Source: Acidobacteriota bacterium (GTDB lineage Bacteria; Acidobacteriota; Terriglobia; Terriglobales; Acidobacteriaceae). From it: a DNA stretch of 64,000 bases. A program made the position numbers and the translations under genes. Shown piece after piece: positions 8,627 through 15,858 of the stretch (its first letter is position 1; the number at the start of each line of letters is the position of its first letter). The notes under the pieces were generated by a model. It had not been told where the DNA came from and made no database searches. It was given only the letters and a program-made list of their open reading frames with translations. Location of the stretch: positions 186,001-250,000 of the forward strand of contig JABCZH010000003.1 in assembly GCA_013289795.1 (NCBI GenBank), read 5' to 3'.

Positions 8627-9844
8627 TTACCGCCGCCCGCCACCACCGCCGCCGCGAGATCCGCCGCCGCCGAAGCCGCGCGATCCTCCACCAAAGCTGG
8701 AGCTCCCACGCGATGAAAAACTCCTCGCTTGGCCACCATGGTCGTAGCCGCTGAAAGCGCCGGAGCGGACACCGGTCTGACCGCGGGGTTCAGCATATCC
8801 CCGGGCCGCCTGACTGTTTCCGTTGAATGGCCTGGGGACAGCTCCAGGACGGTTGTAAACTCCGCCGTGTCCCGCGATGTTCCCGCTGGGAGGTCTGGGC
8901 ACATTGCCGCGAGCATTCACTCCACCGCGGAAACCGTTAGCTCCACCGCGGTAGAAGGTGTTGCGGTTATAAAACGTCCGGCTTCCGGAGTAGTACCGGC
9001 CGCGGTTGTAAATTGCGTATCCGCCGCGCCAATTGAAGCCCCAATGGCCCCAACCCCAGCCAAAACCGCCGTACCAACCAATTCCGAAGCCGAGTCCGAA
9101 CGAGAGGTACGGACCGCCAAACCAGATTCCGGGATACGGGTACCATCCCGGCCACACCACGAGGGGAGCTCCGTAAACCAGCCATGGATTGTACGCAGGG
9201 ACGTAAACAACATTCGGGTTGGCCGGCTGAATGGCGATATCATCATCTTGGCCGCTCGTGTCCACGGTTTGCTGTGGCGTGGATTTGAGGTTGCCCGCTG
9301 CTCGGGCTCGACGGCGCATTACCTGCACTGCATCCATCACGTCTTGTTGCTGATTGTAGTAAGCATCTCCCAGGGAGGACGTCCAGGAGAGATTCTTGTC
9401 CATATTGCCGAGGACGGATGGAAACCCAGCGAGCGCCTTAACACTTGGGTCCCAGGGTTGCTGATCAACCGCCTGACCCAAAGCGTCGTCCTTCAAATCA
9501 GGATGAGCTTGCACCCACCTATCGGCCTCGACGACCTGCTCGGGGAACGTGGACGCCGCCAGAATTTGCGCCACTAGCGAATCCGGATAAAGCGCAATCG
9601 GCGCTACCAGTTGCTGCAACTGCTCGGGGGTCTGTTGCGTGTATGCCGGTGCCTGAGCGGTCTGATCCGCCTGACCACCCTGCACTGTGGCTTGAGCGCC
9701 CTGCGCCGGAGCTTGCGCGTCTTGAGAGGCCAACAGGTCCTGAGGCCATGTTGTAAGCAACAGAGCCAACGACAACAAGGAGCCCAAGCTCTGCTTTGCC
9801 AATTGAGGCCCTGTGAGCTTTGAGGCATGTCCGAAAATGTTCAT
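8627..9844 (-). CDS. DUF3300 family exported protein
   Basis: A 405-residue envelope protein. Start ATG 9844 is chosen because GGAGGAGG precedes it at good spacing; an ATG nine codons earlier has no such site. After a long signal-like N-terminus come a Gln/Ala-rich stretch, the DUF3300 core (LVAPIALYPDSLVAQILAAS, PEQVVEADRWV, VLGNMDKNLSWTSSLG) and an aromatic/Gly-rich region (WPGWYPYPGIWFGGPY). A low-complexity Gly/Arg/Ser tail ends in GGGGGGRR. Function is unknown; paired with DUF2950. The tail is probably disordered and may bind polyanions or cell wall, which is inference only. Confidence 0.9.
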   Translation of the reverse strand: MNIFGHASKLTGPQLAKQSLGSLLSLALLLTTWPQDLLASQDAQAPAQGAQATVQGGQADQTAQAPAYTQQTPEQLQQLVAPIALYPDSLVAQILAASTFPEQVVEADRWVQAHPDLKDDALGQAVDQQPWDPSVKALAGFPSVLGNMDKNLSWTSSLGDAYYNQQQDVMDAVQVMRRRARAAGNLKSTPQQTVDTSGQDDDIAIQPANPNVVYVPAYNPWLVYGAPLVVWPGWYPYPGIWFGGPYLSFGLGFGIGWYGGFGWGWGHWGFNWRGGYAIYNRGRYYSGSRTFYNRNTFYRGGANGFRGGVNARGNVPRPPSGNIAGHGGVYNRPGAVPRPFNGNSQAARGYAEPRGQTGVRSGAFSGYDHGGQARSFSSRGSSSFGGGSRGFGGGGSRGGGGGGRR

Positions 9845-10078
9845 ATTCTTGAACCTCCTCCGTACCTTCATCGCGCCCGCCTACTGCAATATATAGATGC
9901 GCGTTACACTACCCGGGAAACACCTCGGCGGCGTCGGTGACTCGTATGTTGCTCAACCGATAAGTCACAGAATACGAAACCGAAGGGATACCGGTGTGTT
10001 CAAAATTGCACACTCTGGATAGTAAAGACAAGGCTACGGTTTGTCCGATCAGTTGCGAACGCGATGCAGGTGAGTATT

Positions 10079-10294
10079 CTACCTCCAAACCCATTGGGCA
10101 AAACGGACGAGCCCGATGACGAAGCAAACGACCCCGCCAATCCCGGCCATTACGGCGATGAACCACCAAGCCAAAGCCCACGCCCCGTTCTTGGTCTTGT
10201 GGACAATTCGGGACGCAATCATCGCGCCCATTCCGCCGCCCACGCTCCAAAGCAGCCATCCCCCCCACGAGAGAGGCGACGGGCCTATTGGCAT
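10079..10294 (-). CDS. Small two-helix membrane protein, unknown function
   Basis: Seventy-one residues, mostly two transmembrane helices (WLLWSVGGGMGAMIA and AWWFIAVMAGIGGVVCFVIG) joined by a short basic loop (RIVHKTKNG). ATG 10294 is favoured over the GTG at 10324 because GAGGT sits 7 nt before it. The fold resembles small superinfection/phospholipase-D-nuclease N-terminal-like membrane pieces, but I do not recognise a family. It is the last chromosomal gene before the tRNA-derived repeats and the mobile element. Confidence 0.6.
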   Translation of the reverse strand: MPIGPSPLSWGGWLLWSVGGGMGAMIASRIVHKTKNGAWALAWWFIAVMAGIGGVVCFVIGLVRFAQWVWR

Positions 10295-10454
10295 GGGACT
10301 ACCTCGTTCGTTAGAAACGACCACTTCGGCTGCATAGTGTCCAGCGGTTCCGCAAATTTATGAATCCAAAGTAGCCAGTTGCAGGAGGAAGGTCGGATGG
10401 ATGATACAACTCGAACCTTAAGCCATTCTTAAGGGCAGTTGCATTCTGGTGATA

Positions 10455-10474
10455 GTGCGCCCTGAGAGATTCGA
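10455..10474 (+). repeat. Partial tRNA-Arg(ACG) 3'-end remnant (old att site?)
   Basis: Twenty bases (GTGCGCCCTGAGAGATTCGA) match the acceptor/T-arm part of tRNA-Arg(ACG), the same sequence that opens the left repeat at 10552. If 8 bases are allowed to be missing, the match runs on for another 6 bases. It lies 97 bp outside the present left junction and looks like a scar from an earlier integration or excision. The stretch 10295-10551 otherwise holds a small hairpin (GGGG TGAAAT CCCC near 10514-10527) and no credible gene. Confidence 0.6.
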
Positions 10475-10551
10475 CCTTGGCCCGTTTAGCGGCGTGAGGG
10501 ATGCGGAAGCCGCGGGGTGAAATCCCCAGCCCCGCCGAGGGAGGGGAGAAT

Positions 10552-10597
10552 ATGGTGCGCCCTGAGAGATTCGAACTCCCGACCTTCTGGTTCGTAG
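10552..10597 (+). repeat. Left attachment site: 46-bp copy of tRNA-Arg(ACG) 3' part
   Basis: Positions 10552-10597 are identical to 25421-25466 over 46 bp. The shared sequence is the complement of the tRNA 3' end, from the encoded CCA through the T arm into the anticodon loop; it diverges right after the anticodon. Duplicated tRNA 3' ends are the usual mark of tyrosine-integrase insertion. The 5' half of the tRNA is absent here, so this copy is not a working gene. Confidence 0.92.
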
Positions 10598-10735
10598 TCC
10601 GATTCTGCCCTACACGCTGGACAAGGCAGCACACCTAAGTGCAAGAAAAAACTGAAGAACCGCTTTGGTTTGCTCGTTCTGTTTTGGCTCACTTTGGTTC
10701 ATGTTCACGGACAAAAGGCGGTACAATCGCCCACA

Positions 10736-11092
10736 GTGTCCCGCAAGGTCAATTTGAAAATCGTTCTTGCCGTTGCGAACTTGGTGGGACTGTCTTGCGG
10801 CTTGGTTGGCGGTTTGCTTCTGGTATACGCTCTCACCTTGAAGCCCTCTCAATTCCGGCTGGTGGAAACTAGCGACGGTAACATGGCTCTATGTCTGAAG
10901 GACAAGCGCGTAGCGACGGGTTATGGGGGGCCGCTTGGTGTTACGGATGAACCATGCCCCGAGTGGCAACACACCGGGCCAACAGCCGAGGTCGTCACGG
11001 AGAAGCCAGCATACGTGCCTTGGGGAGTCCGGCTCATCATCATTGGTTTCGTCCTTCAACTCCCAGCGGCTATCGCGGCACTGTGGTCATGA
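10736..11092 (+). CDS. Hypothetical membrane protein (element cargo)
   Basis: About 118 residues with two transmembrane helices, one near the N-terminus (LVGLSCGLVGGLLLVYAL) and one at the C-terminus (GVRLIIIGFVLQLPAAIAAL). Between them is a soluble loop with two cysteines and the segment PLGVTDEPCPEWQ. GTG 10736 is preferred; the frame also opens with a TTG at 10670, but neither start has a good ribosome site. I do not recognise a family. It is the first gene inside the left attachment site. Confidence 0.5.
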   Translation: MSRKVNLKIVLAVANLVGLSCGLVGGLLLVYALTLKPSQFRLVETSDGNMALCLKDKRVATGYGGPLGVTDEPCPEWQHTGPTAEVVTEKPAYVPWGVRLIIIGFVLQLPAAIAALWS

Positions 11093-11154
11093 TGTGCCCC
11101 AGCAGGGTGTCGCAAGCTGCGGGTAGAATCTCGATTTCCCGGAGGCGAGACGAA

Positions 11155-11508
11155 ATGTTCACACTCATGAAATCAGTAGGGTTGTTGCTTCTCCTTCCAG
11201 TCGTGGCGCTTGCCCAAGAACATGCGCCAACCGTGGAGCAGTGCAGGGCCGATGCAGCAGTGTGGTCTGCTAAAGATGCGGATATCAAGACCCCCGCGAT
11301 GAAAGAACTATGGGCACGGGTACACGAGATGAACCAGTGCTTGGAGGTTGACCCAGTAGAGAGCGCACACGACTACACGTTCAAGTACATCTCGGTCTCA
11401 AACACGGTTGGCCGGGAATATGAAAGCCGAGTTATTGATTTTCTCAACAGACACGACCCAACTTGGAAGCAACGATTTGATGACGAAGACGCGGCTGGGA
11501 AACGATAG
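11155..11508 (+). CDS. Hypothetical secreted protein (element cargo)
   Basis: One hundred and seventeen residues. GGAGG at 11141-11145 is well placed before ATG 11155, and the N-terminus is a textbook signal peptide (MFTLMKSVGLLLLLPVVALA, cut before QEHAP). The mature part of about 95 residues is acidic and helical with two cysteines (VEQCRADAAVWS and EMNQCLEVDP) that could form a disulfide. No family is recognised. The gene lies 62 bp after the membrane-protein gene in the same direction. Confidence 0.68.
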   Translation: MFTLMKSVGLLLLLPVVALAQEHAPTVEQCRADAAVWSAKDADIKTPAMKELWARVHEMNQCLEVDPVESAHDYTFKYISVSNTVGREYESRVIDFLNRHDPTWKQRFDDEDAAGKR

Positions 11509-11521
11509 AAGTGGGCGTGGG

Positions 11522-11695
11522 CTACTTTGAACTTTTGCCAACCGTTGCTTCTAGGGTGTGAATCTCTCGGCTAATCTTCTCTATCCGCGCCTTGATTTCA
11601 ATTGCCACGTGCCCTAAATCCGGTCTCGTCTCCAGTTCCGGCAAGAGCTTTTCCAGGAAGGCCAATTCGTCTTTCAATATTGGCAGCCGAATCAT
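11522..11695 (-). CDS. Small helical protein, 57 residues
   Basis: An ATG at 11695 opens a 57-residue frame rich in Glu/Lys/Leu with heptad-like spacing (ILKDELAFLEKLLPELE, AIEIKARIEKISREIHTLEA), so a short coiled coil is likely. No Shine-Dalgarno is visible, but TATAAT occurs on the same strand only 8 nt before the ATG, which would fit a leaderless transcript. It converges on the secreted-protein gene ending at 11508. No family is recognised; coding potential is judged from composition only. Confidence 0.45.
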   Translation of the reverse strand: MIRLPILKDELAFLEKLLPELETRPDLGHVAIEIKARIEKISREIHTLEATVGKSSK

Positions 11696-11961
11696 GGCCC
11701 GAAATTATACGCTCGACGCAGAAAAACCCGCTCCCTTTCGGGCACGGCGGCATCAATGCTAAGTGTGGGGCTTCCCACGACCGGTTGACCGCCGGACTAC
11801 TGTAGTTCTCTATATGCATTCTTGGCCCGACCTGGGCCGCAGTTCGTGAAAAATTTACATCGCACCCCAAAATAAATGTGCCTTTTCGCCCAAAGTTGTT
11901 CCGCGAAATCGGTATATCATAACGGGCACTTTTTCCAAGCCTGCCCCCCAAAAGGAGAACT

Positions 11962-12237
11962 ATGAGCACTCAGCCAATAGGAACAAATCTGTGGGCAAGA
12001 TTTTGGCCGGTTTTTTGGAAACTGGTAAAGGGGGCGTGTGACGCCAACCAACTCAAGTGGCCAATCCGTATCGTAGCTAAGCATGAGAGCGATGAACTTT
12101 GGGACATGCCCAGTGTTCCGCAGAATGGCCAAGTGCAAATTGTTGGAACTCTGACACCTGCCGTCTTCCCGATAGATTTCGAGATCACCGATGCTGATGG
12201 CCAAAAGTTCGCTTTCACGATGCCGACGTGCCCGTAG
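11962..12237 (+). CDS. Hypothetical protein (element cargo)
   Basis: Ninety-one residues; AGGAG sits 5 nt before ATG 11962. The N-terminal third is aromatic and basic (LWARFWPVFWKLVKGACD) and may lie against the membrane; the rest looks like a small beta-rich domain (GQVQIVGTLTPAVFPIDFEITDADG). No signal peptide and no known family. The next gene starts 11 bp downstream, so the two probably form an operon. Confidence 0.6.
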   Translation: MSTQPIGTNLWARFWPVFWKLVKGACDANQLKWPIRIVAKHESDELWDMPSVPQNGQVQIVGTLTPAVFPIDFEITDADGQKFAFTMPTCP

Positions 12238-12248
12238 GAGAAGACGCC

Positions 12249-12587
12249 ATGCCGAAACGCAACCTTGACCATGCAGTCCAGAAGCCTTTGACCGAACCGA
12301 GGATGATTGACAAAACCTACCCAGACCCGAACGGAACAAGGCACAAGCGTTACAGCGTAAAGCTAAACCGCTGCTGGAATGACTCTGGAACCGGAATTCG
12401 ATGTGAGTATGTGATTGTGGACAAGGAAACGCAGTCCGACTTCTGGCCGCCTGACAAGCCGAATCCGTTAGGGCTGCTCGGTGCTTACGGGTTTCGCACC
12501 CGTGAGGCTGCTCGGGCATGGCTGAAAAAAACCACTGTTCGCAGGTTCAAAATTTTGGAAGTCCGCAACGCCCTAGATGGGATTTAG
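12249..12587 (+). CDS. Hypothetical protein (element cargo)
   Basis: One hundred and twelve residues. The chosen ATG at 12249 has GGAG about 9 nt upstream, partly within the end of the previous gene; a GTG seven codons earlier is less well placed. The protein is basic with conserved-looking aromatic clusters (IRCEYVIVDKETQSDFWPPD, GAYGFRTREAARAWLKK). The C-terminal GFRTREAARAWLKK is typical of short helical AP2/Arm-like DNA-contacting segments but too short to assign. Translationally linked to the gene ending at 12237. Confidence 0.6.
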   Translation: MPKRNLDHAVQKPLTEPRMIDKTYPDPNGTRHKRYSVKLNRCWNDSGTGIRCEYVIVDKETQSDFWPPDKPNPLGLLGAYGFRTREAARAWLKKTTVRRFKILEVRNALDGI

Positions 12588-12728
12588 CTACAAGGTGCTT
12601 TCACTTCTTCTCAGGGAACATCGGCGCGTCTTTGACCGTAACTTTCGGCATTGGCTCACAAAGCTACTCTGCGTCCGTTGCGGCATTGGTGAATTGACAA
12701 GGCTTTAGCGGCGAACTACGCTTTCGGC

Positions 12729-12935
12729 ATGAGTCAAGGACCGCCTTGCCGTGGATACGGCGTAGGTACCGAAGGAATCCCGGAAGGTGCGACGCATCAC
12801 AAGTGCCCCGTCTGTGGGATGACGTGTAAAGTAATTTGGCCCACGCCTGAAGAGCAAGAGGCCGGACACCTTCCTCAGCTTGAATCTCATCGTCAGGGTG
12901 GAAGTAGGAGGCGGACTCACCCGGCGCGTCGGTAA
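12729..12935 (+). CDS. Possible small zinc-ribbon protein
   Basis: Sixty-eight residues with a CPVCGMTC cluster in the middle (HHKCPVCGMTCKVIW), suggestive of a metal-binding knuckle, and a basic C-terminus. No good ribosome site precedes the ATG, and two minus-strand frames overlap it, so coding status is uncertain. The plus frame is preferred because of the Cys/His spacing. Confidence 0.4.
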   Translation: MSQGPPCRGYGVGTEGIPEGATHHKCPVCGMTCKVIWPTPEEQEAGHLPQLESHRQGGSRRRTHPARR

Positions 12936-13014
12936 CCATTAAATGACCTTGGCCTGGCTCACCATTTGGACGATCTAGGTATTAAAATCTTCAAAGCAGC
13001 CGTGTGCGGGACAA

Positions 13015-13233
13015 TCAACCTAAATCTGTCTTCACTTTGGACAGGGCATCCAACTTGCGTGCGATTGAATCGAGGGCCTGGCCGATTTCCCCGAGGGCGG
13101 CGAATCCAGTGAGGGCCAGAAAAGTAAACCAAGCCACCATCAACCCCGAGCCGAAGACGTAGAATACAACAGCCACTACGATATTGAATCCAATCGCAAT
13201 TAAGAACCGTGCGGCAGAGTCGTCCATCCTCAT
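13015..13233 (-). CDS. Small membrane protein, unknown function
   Basis: Seventy-two residues: a hydrophobic N-terminal two thirds that can form two helices (FLIAIGFNIVVAVVFYVFG and MVAWFTFLALTGFAALG) and an amphipathic C-terminal helix (ALDSIARKLDALSKV). AGGAGAGG lies about 8 nt before the ATG. It follows the 69-residue gene at 13263 by 29 bp on the same strand and may share its transcript. No family recognised. Confidence 0.62.
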   Translation of the reverse strand: MRMDDSAARFLIAIGFNIVVAVVFYVFGSGLMVAWFTFLALTGFAALGEIGQALDSIARKLDALSKVKTDLG

Positions 13234-13262
13234 TGGCCACCTCTCCTGCTAGTTGTTTCGAT

Positions 13263-13472
13263 TTAGAAGTCCAGCGCAATTTCCCTTGCGGTCTTCACCA
13301 CCAGCCGACGCAGGGCAATGCGGGTCTGCAAGGTTTCCGGCTTGCGGGCCAAATGGACGATTGCCCGGAGCAAGCGGTCGGACTCATTCGCCCCATCCCG
13401 CTGATGCTCGCCCTTGGCTGGGATAGGGCGGGCTGCAATCGAAGAGAGCGGGCGCGGGGAAATCAGTTCCAT
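13263..13472 (-). CDS. Hypothetical protein, 69 residues
   Basis: A short basic protein with a disordered N-terminus (ISPRPLSSIAARPIPAKGE) and a helical C-terminal half (ESDRLLRAIVHLARKPETLQ, RIALRRLVVKTAREI) that could bind nucleic acid or a partner. No clear ribosome site. It lies directly upstream of the small membrane protein gene and downstream of the protease gene on the same strand. Confidence 0.45.
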   Translation of the reverse strand: MELISPRPLSSIAARPIPAKGEHQRDGANESDRLLRAIVHLARKPETLQTRIALRRLVVKTAREIALDF

Positions 13473-13549
13473 CGGGCTATTTCTACACTAAACAGCACTA
13501 CAGACCAAATCGCTCCCCTTAAAGTGAACTCTCTTCGCCCGAAAAGTTT

Positions 13550-14398
13550 TCACTTTGGCTGAAAATCGTCGGCCACCTTTGGCCCAATCGGATGCTTACG
13601 AATCAAGTCCACCGCGAATGCTATGTCATGAGCGAATGCGATGCCAGTATTCAACCGAACAAAATCGGTTGTCTCCTGGGTGATCTTGTAGGATTTTTGA
13701 TGGTACTGGAGGATACGGGATTCTTGCTTATCCTCGGCAGTGATTTGCGCCGGGGCCACCTCTTCCGTCTTTAGCACTGGCCCCGCCTCCGACAAGAAAG
13801 ACACAACAACGCCTGCAACCTTGAACGTCACTTGGCTCTTTGTGGAATCACGGAACACTACAGGGGAACCGGAGAAACCAGGATTGTTGTATCCATCCAA
13901 CACAATAATCGAACCCTTGTCAGGAACTAACGGGATCATTCCAGACAACGTGGCTTTCTTAACCAAGGGCAGCGGATAGCCGCCAGCCAATTTAAGTCCG
14001 GTCGTGATCCCATAAGGAAATCCGAGGAAGGAGGTTTCGCCACCAAAGAACACTCCCTCCGCTGTCGCTTCTAGGGGGAAATTTACGGATAGCTGCGATG
14101 GTGGAATCAACACAGCAATGTCCACGGGATCATCGCATCGAAATACTTTGACAGTGAGCGGAAACCACTGGTCGTTTTTTCGGATTTGAATCCTGTCATC
14201 TTCCTTCATGCCCTTGACGACATGCTTGGCCGTAATAAGATACTGCCGACCATCGACCTCGATGGTGAACGCTGTCCCGCCTTCGACTGGCCCCTGAACA
14301 AGAAACACTCTCTCGAAAACGTTGCTCGTCATCTGTGCGTTAACGACCGTAGTGAACATCGCGAGAACTACAAGGAACCTCGAAATCAGAGACTGCAT
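13550..14398 (-). CDS. Exported trypsin-like serine protease (element cargo)
   Basis: A 282-residue S1/trypsin-like peptidase. ATG 14398 is chosen because GGAGGTGA precedes it and it opens a signal peptide (RFLVVLAMFTTVVNA). The catalytic triad is visible: His 59 in TAKHVV, Asp 93 in DDPVDIAVL, Ser 176 in NPGFSGSPVV. There is no PDZ domain, unlike DegP/HtrA. The last 100 residues, with a long Gln/Glu-rich piece, match nothing I know. A secreted protease carried by a mobile element could serve competition, envelope remodelling or host benefit; which of these is not shown by sequence. Confidence 0.85.
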   Translation of the reverse strand: MQSLISRFLVVLAMFTTVVNAQMTSNVFERVFLVQGPVEGGTAFTIEVDGRQYLITAKHVVKGMKEDDRIQIRKNDQWFPLTVKVFRCDDPVDIAVLIPPSQLSVNFPLEATAEGVFFGGETSFLGFPYGITTGLKLAGGYPLPLVKKATLSGMIPLVPDKGSIIVLDGYNNPGFSGSPVVFRDSTKSQVTFKVAGVVVSFLSEAGPVLKTEEVAPAQITAEDKQESRILQYHQKSYKITQETTDFVRLNTGIAFAHDIAFAVDLIRKHPIGPKVADDFQPK

Positions 14399-14666
14399 TT
14401 TACTCACCTCCTGGGTGAAGGAATTATGCACCTGAATTAGTCCACTTCAAGCGGATTTAGGCAGGTTCATGTTCCCCATTTTTGTAGGTTTTCCGTGAGC
14501 GACCAATGCGGTGTTTAACTTATTTATTTTCTATACTTTAGCCTTTCTTTCTGGTACAAGAATCAAGGGAAAAAGACCGAGCGGCACCGCCGGAAAACGG
14601 GCAACGCTGTCGCATCAGGCAAACCCGTGCTCATCAGGGGCGCGTGGGTCGCAGTCTGGGCAATGG

Positions 14667-14770
14667 GAGCCGAGCCGACGCTCTGACGGGCAAGCTGTGA
14701 GAGTAAGCGAACCGTTGTGGCTGTGTTAGACAACGCACGCTGAGGGTACAGCAGGGGATCGGCTCGGCTC
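14667..14770. repeat. 12-bp perfect inverted repeat flanking 80 bp, upstream of a FimB-like recombinase
   Basis: GAGCCGAGCCGA at 14667-14678 is the exact reverse complement of TCGGCTCGGCTC at 14759-14770. The pair frames 80 bp and lies 154 bp before the recombinase start, within a stretch (14399-14924) that has no convincing gene. It may be the border of an invertible segment, the closing stem of an RNA, or a chance pair; no promoter could be identified inside it. Confidence 0.5.
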
Positions 14771-14797
14771 TCTAAATCACCAGAGAAGCGCATCCCC

Positions 14798-14906
14798 AAA
14801 ACGCAACCGTTTACTCATAGTGTTGCGTTCCGGGAGTGAATCACGGTCGCAACCGCTTTGCTTGCGTGCATCCGATTTTCGGGAGTTACGACGTAATGTT
14901 GCGTTT
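14798..14906. repeat. Repeated GTTGCGTT / CGGGAGT motifs before the recombinase
   Basis: GTTGCGTT occurs at 14822 and 14898 and inverted (AACGCAAC) at 14800-14807. CGGGAGT follows the first copy (14831-14837) and precedes the second (14880-14886). Such mixed direct and inverted copies directly upstream of a recombinase may be its binding or core sites, or operators for its promoter. Confidence 0.4.
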
Positions 14907-14924
14907 CGTATCCAGGAGAAAACC

Positions 14925-15521
14925 ATGAAGAGAGCAAATCGCAATTCGATGACGTTTCTCACCCCGGCTGAAGTGTTGGCTGTGCTCCGTACCGCCAAGC
15001 AGTCCCGCGTCCGGGACTGGGCCATGATACTGCTTGCCTATCGGCACGGGTTTAGGGCCAGTGAGGTTTGCAGTCTGCAACTGGCCGACGTTGACCTGAA
15101 GAATCAAAGCGTCGTCGTACAGCGCCTCAAGGGTTCACTGAAGACCACACAGCCGCTCTACCCGCATCGTGGAATGCCTCTGCTGGATGAGCCAACGGCT
15201 CTAGGTGCGTGGATGAAGCAACGGCCCGACGATGGCAGCCCATTTCTGTTCGTCAGTCAAAAAGGCGGGCGTCTCTCCCGTTCTGCATTCTTTCGCGCTT
15301 TCCAGGCGATTGCAGAAGCCGCTGGGTTGCCGGTTGAGAAACGGCACCCGCACTGCCTGAAACATTCTCTGGCGTCTCATCTCGTGGCATCCAATGTCAA
15401 TCTGGCGTTGGTCAAGCAGGCGTTGGGTCATCGGTCGATTTCGAGCACTCTGCAATACGTCGGAACGACCGACGCGCAAGCTGCCACGGCAGTGCAGTCG
15501 GCAATGATGGCAACGTTCTAG
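14925..15521 (+). CDS. Minimal tyrosine recombinase (FimB/FimE-like size)
   Basis: A 198-residue catalytic-domain-only tyrosine recombinase; it lacks the N-terminal core-binding domain of ordinary integrases, as in FimB/FimE invertases. AGGAG is 6 nt before ATG 14925. Catalytic residues visible are Arg 44 (GFRASEV), Lys 69 (RLKGS), His 143, His 169 (LGHRS) and Tyr 178 (TLQYVG). In the H-x-x-R box the Arg is replaced by Lys (HCLKHS, residue 146), which I believe occurs in some short recombinases but lowers certainty about activity. It may act on the nearby inverted repeats or help resolve the element. Confidence 0.85.
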   Translation: MKRANRNSMTFLTPAEVLAVLRTAKQSRVRDWAMILLAYRHGFRASEVCSLQLADVDLKNQSVVVQRLKGSLKTTQPLYPHRGMPLLDEPTALGAWMKQRPDDGSPFLFVSQKGGRLSRSAFFRAFQAIAEAAGLPVEKRHPHCLKHSLASHLVASNVNLALVKQALGHRSISSTLQYVGTTDAQAATAVQSAMMATF

Positions 15522-15527
15522 AAAAAC

Positions 15528-15565
15528 GACGGCAGGGCTGCAATGGCATGAGTCCTGCCGCCGTC
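15528..15565 (+). terminator. Stem-loop just after the recombinase gene
   Basis: GACGGCAGG pairs with CCTGCCGCCGTC leaving a 3-nt bulge and a loop of about 17 nt, starting 6 bp after the stop codon. There is no T-run, so it may be a weak terminator or an RNA-stabilising hairpin. The rest of 15566-15858 holds the second hairpin at 15721 and no credible gene. Confidence 0.4.
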
Positions 15566-15720
15566 ACTCAGTGCGGCTGAGCACGCAGGCAATTGTGGAG
15601 CCGGTTCGCCTGAGACCGTAGTCGAATTCCTGCCGGTGAGCCTGCAAAAGTCTTTTGGCCCCGACCCACCAGCAAAGCGTCGAACCTGCGCCATGATTAA
15701 AGACGGGGCCGCAACTTTCA

Positions 15721-15745
15721 GGGGAGTGGGATTTAACCACTCCCC
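15721..15745. terminator. Strong GC-rich hairpin between convergent genes
   Basis: A perfect 9-bp stem, GGGGAGTGG / CCACTCCCC, around a 7-nt loop, between the recombinase (+) and the end of the minus-strand operon at 15859. Its position suits a two-way terminator, although neither side has a long T-tract. Confidence 0.5.
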
Positions 15746-15858
15746 CCTTTCCCGCTGGGGTAATCCGTCGTTCTCCCTAACAGGAGGCTAGGCGGTGACG
15801 AATAACGCCCAGCTTTGAATTCAAAGAGAACAACTCGTCTGAGAGTCCCCAGCGAAAC

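Noticed and set aside
10311-10634. Minus-strand frame running through the left tRNA repeat
   Set aside because: It is the translation of a tRNA fragment and flanking noncoding sequence.
12664-12939. Minus-strand frames opposite the possible zinc-ribbon gene
   Set aside because: The Cys/His spacing is on the plus strand; the minus frames have no features.
14511-14799. Two overlapping short frames (one per strand) before the small recombinase
   Set aside because: Neither has a ribosome site or plausible composition; the inverted repeat explains part of the sequence better.
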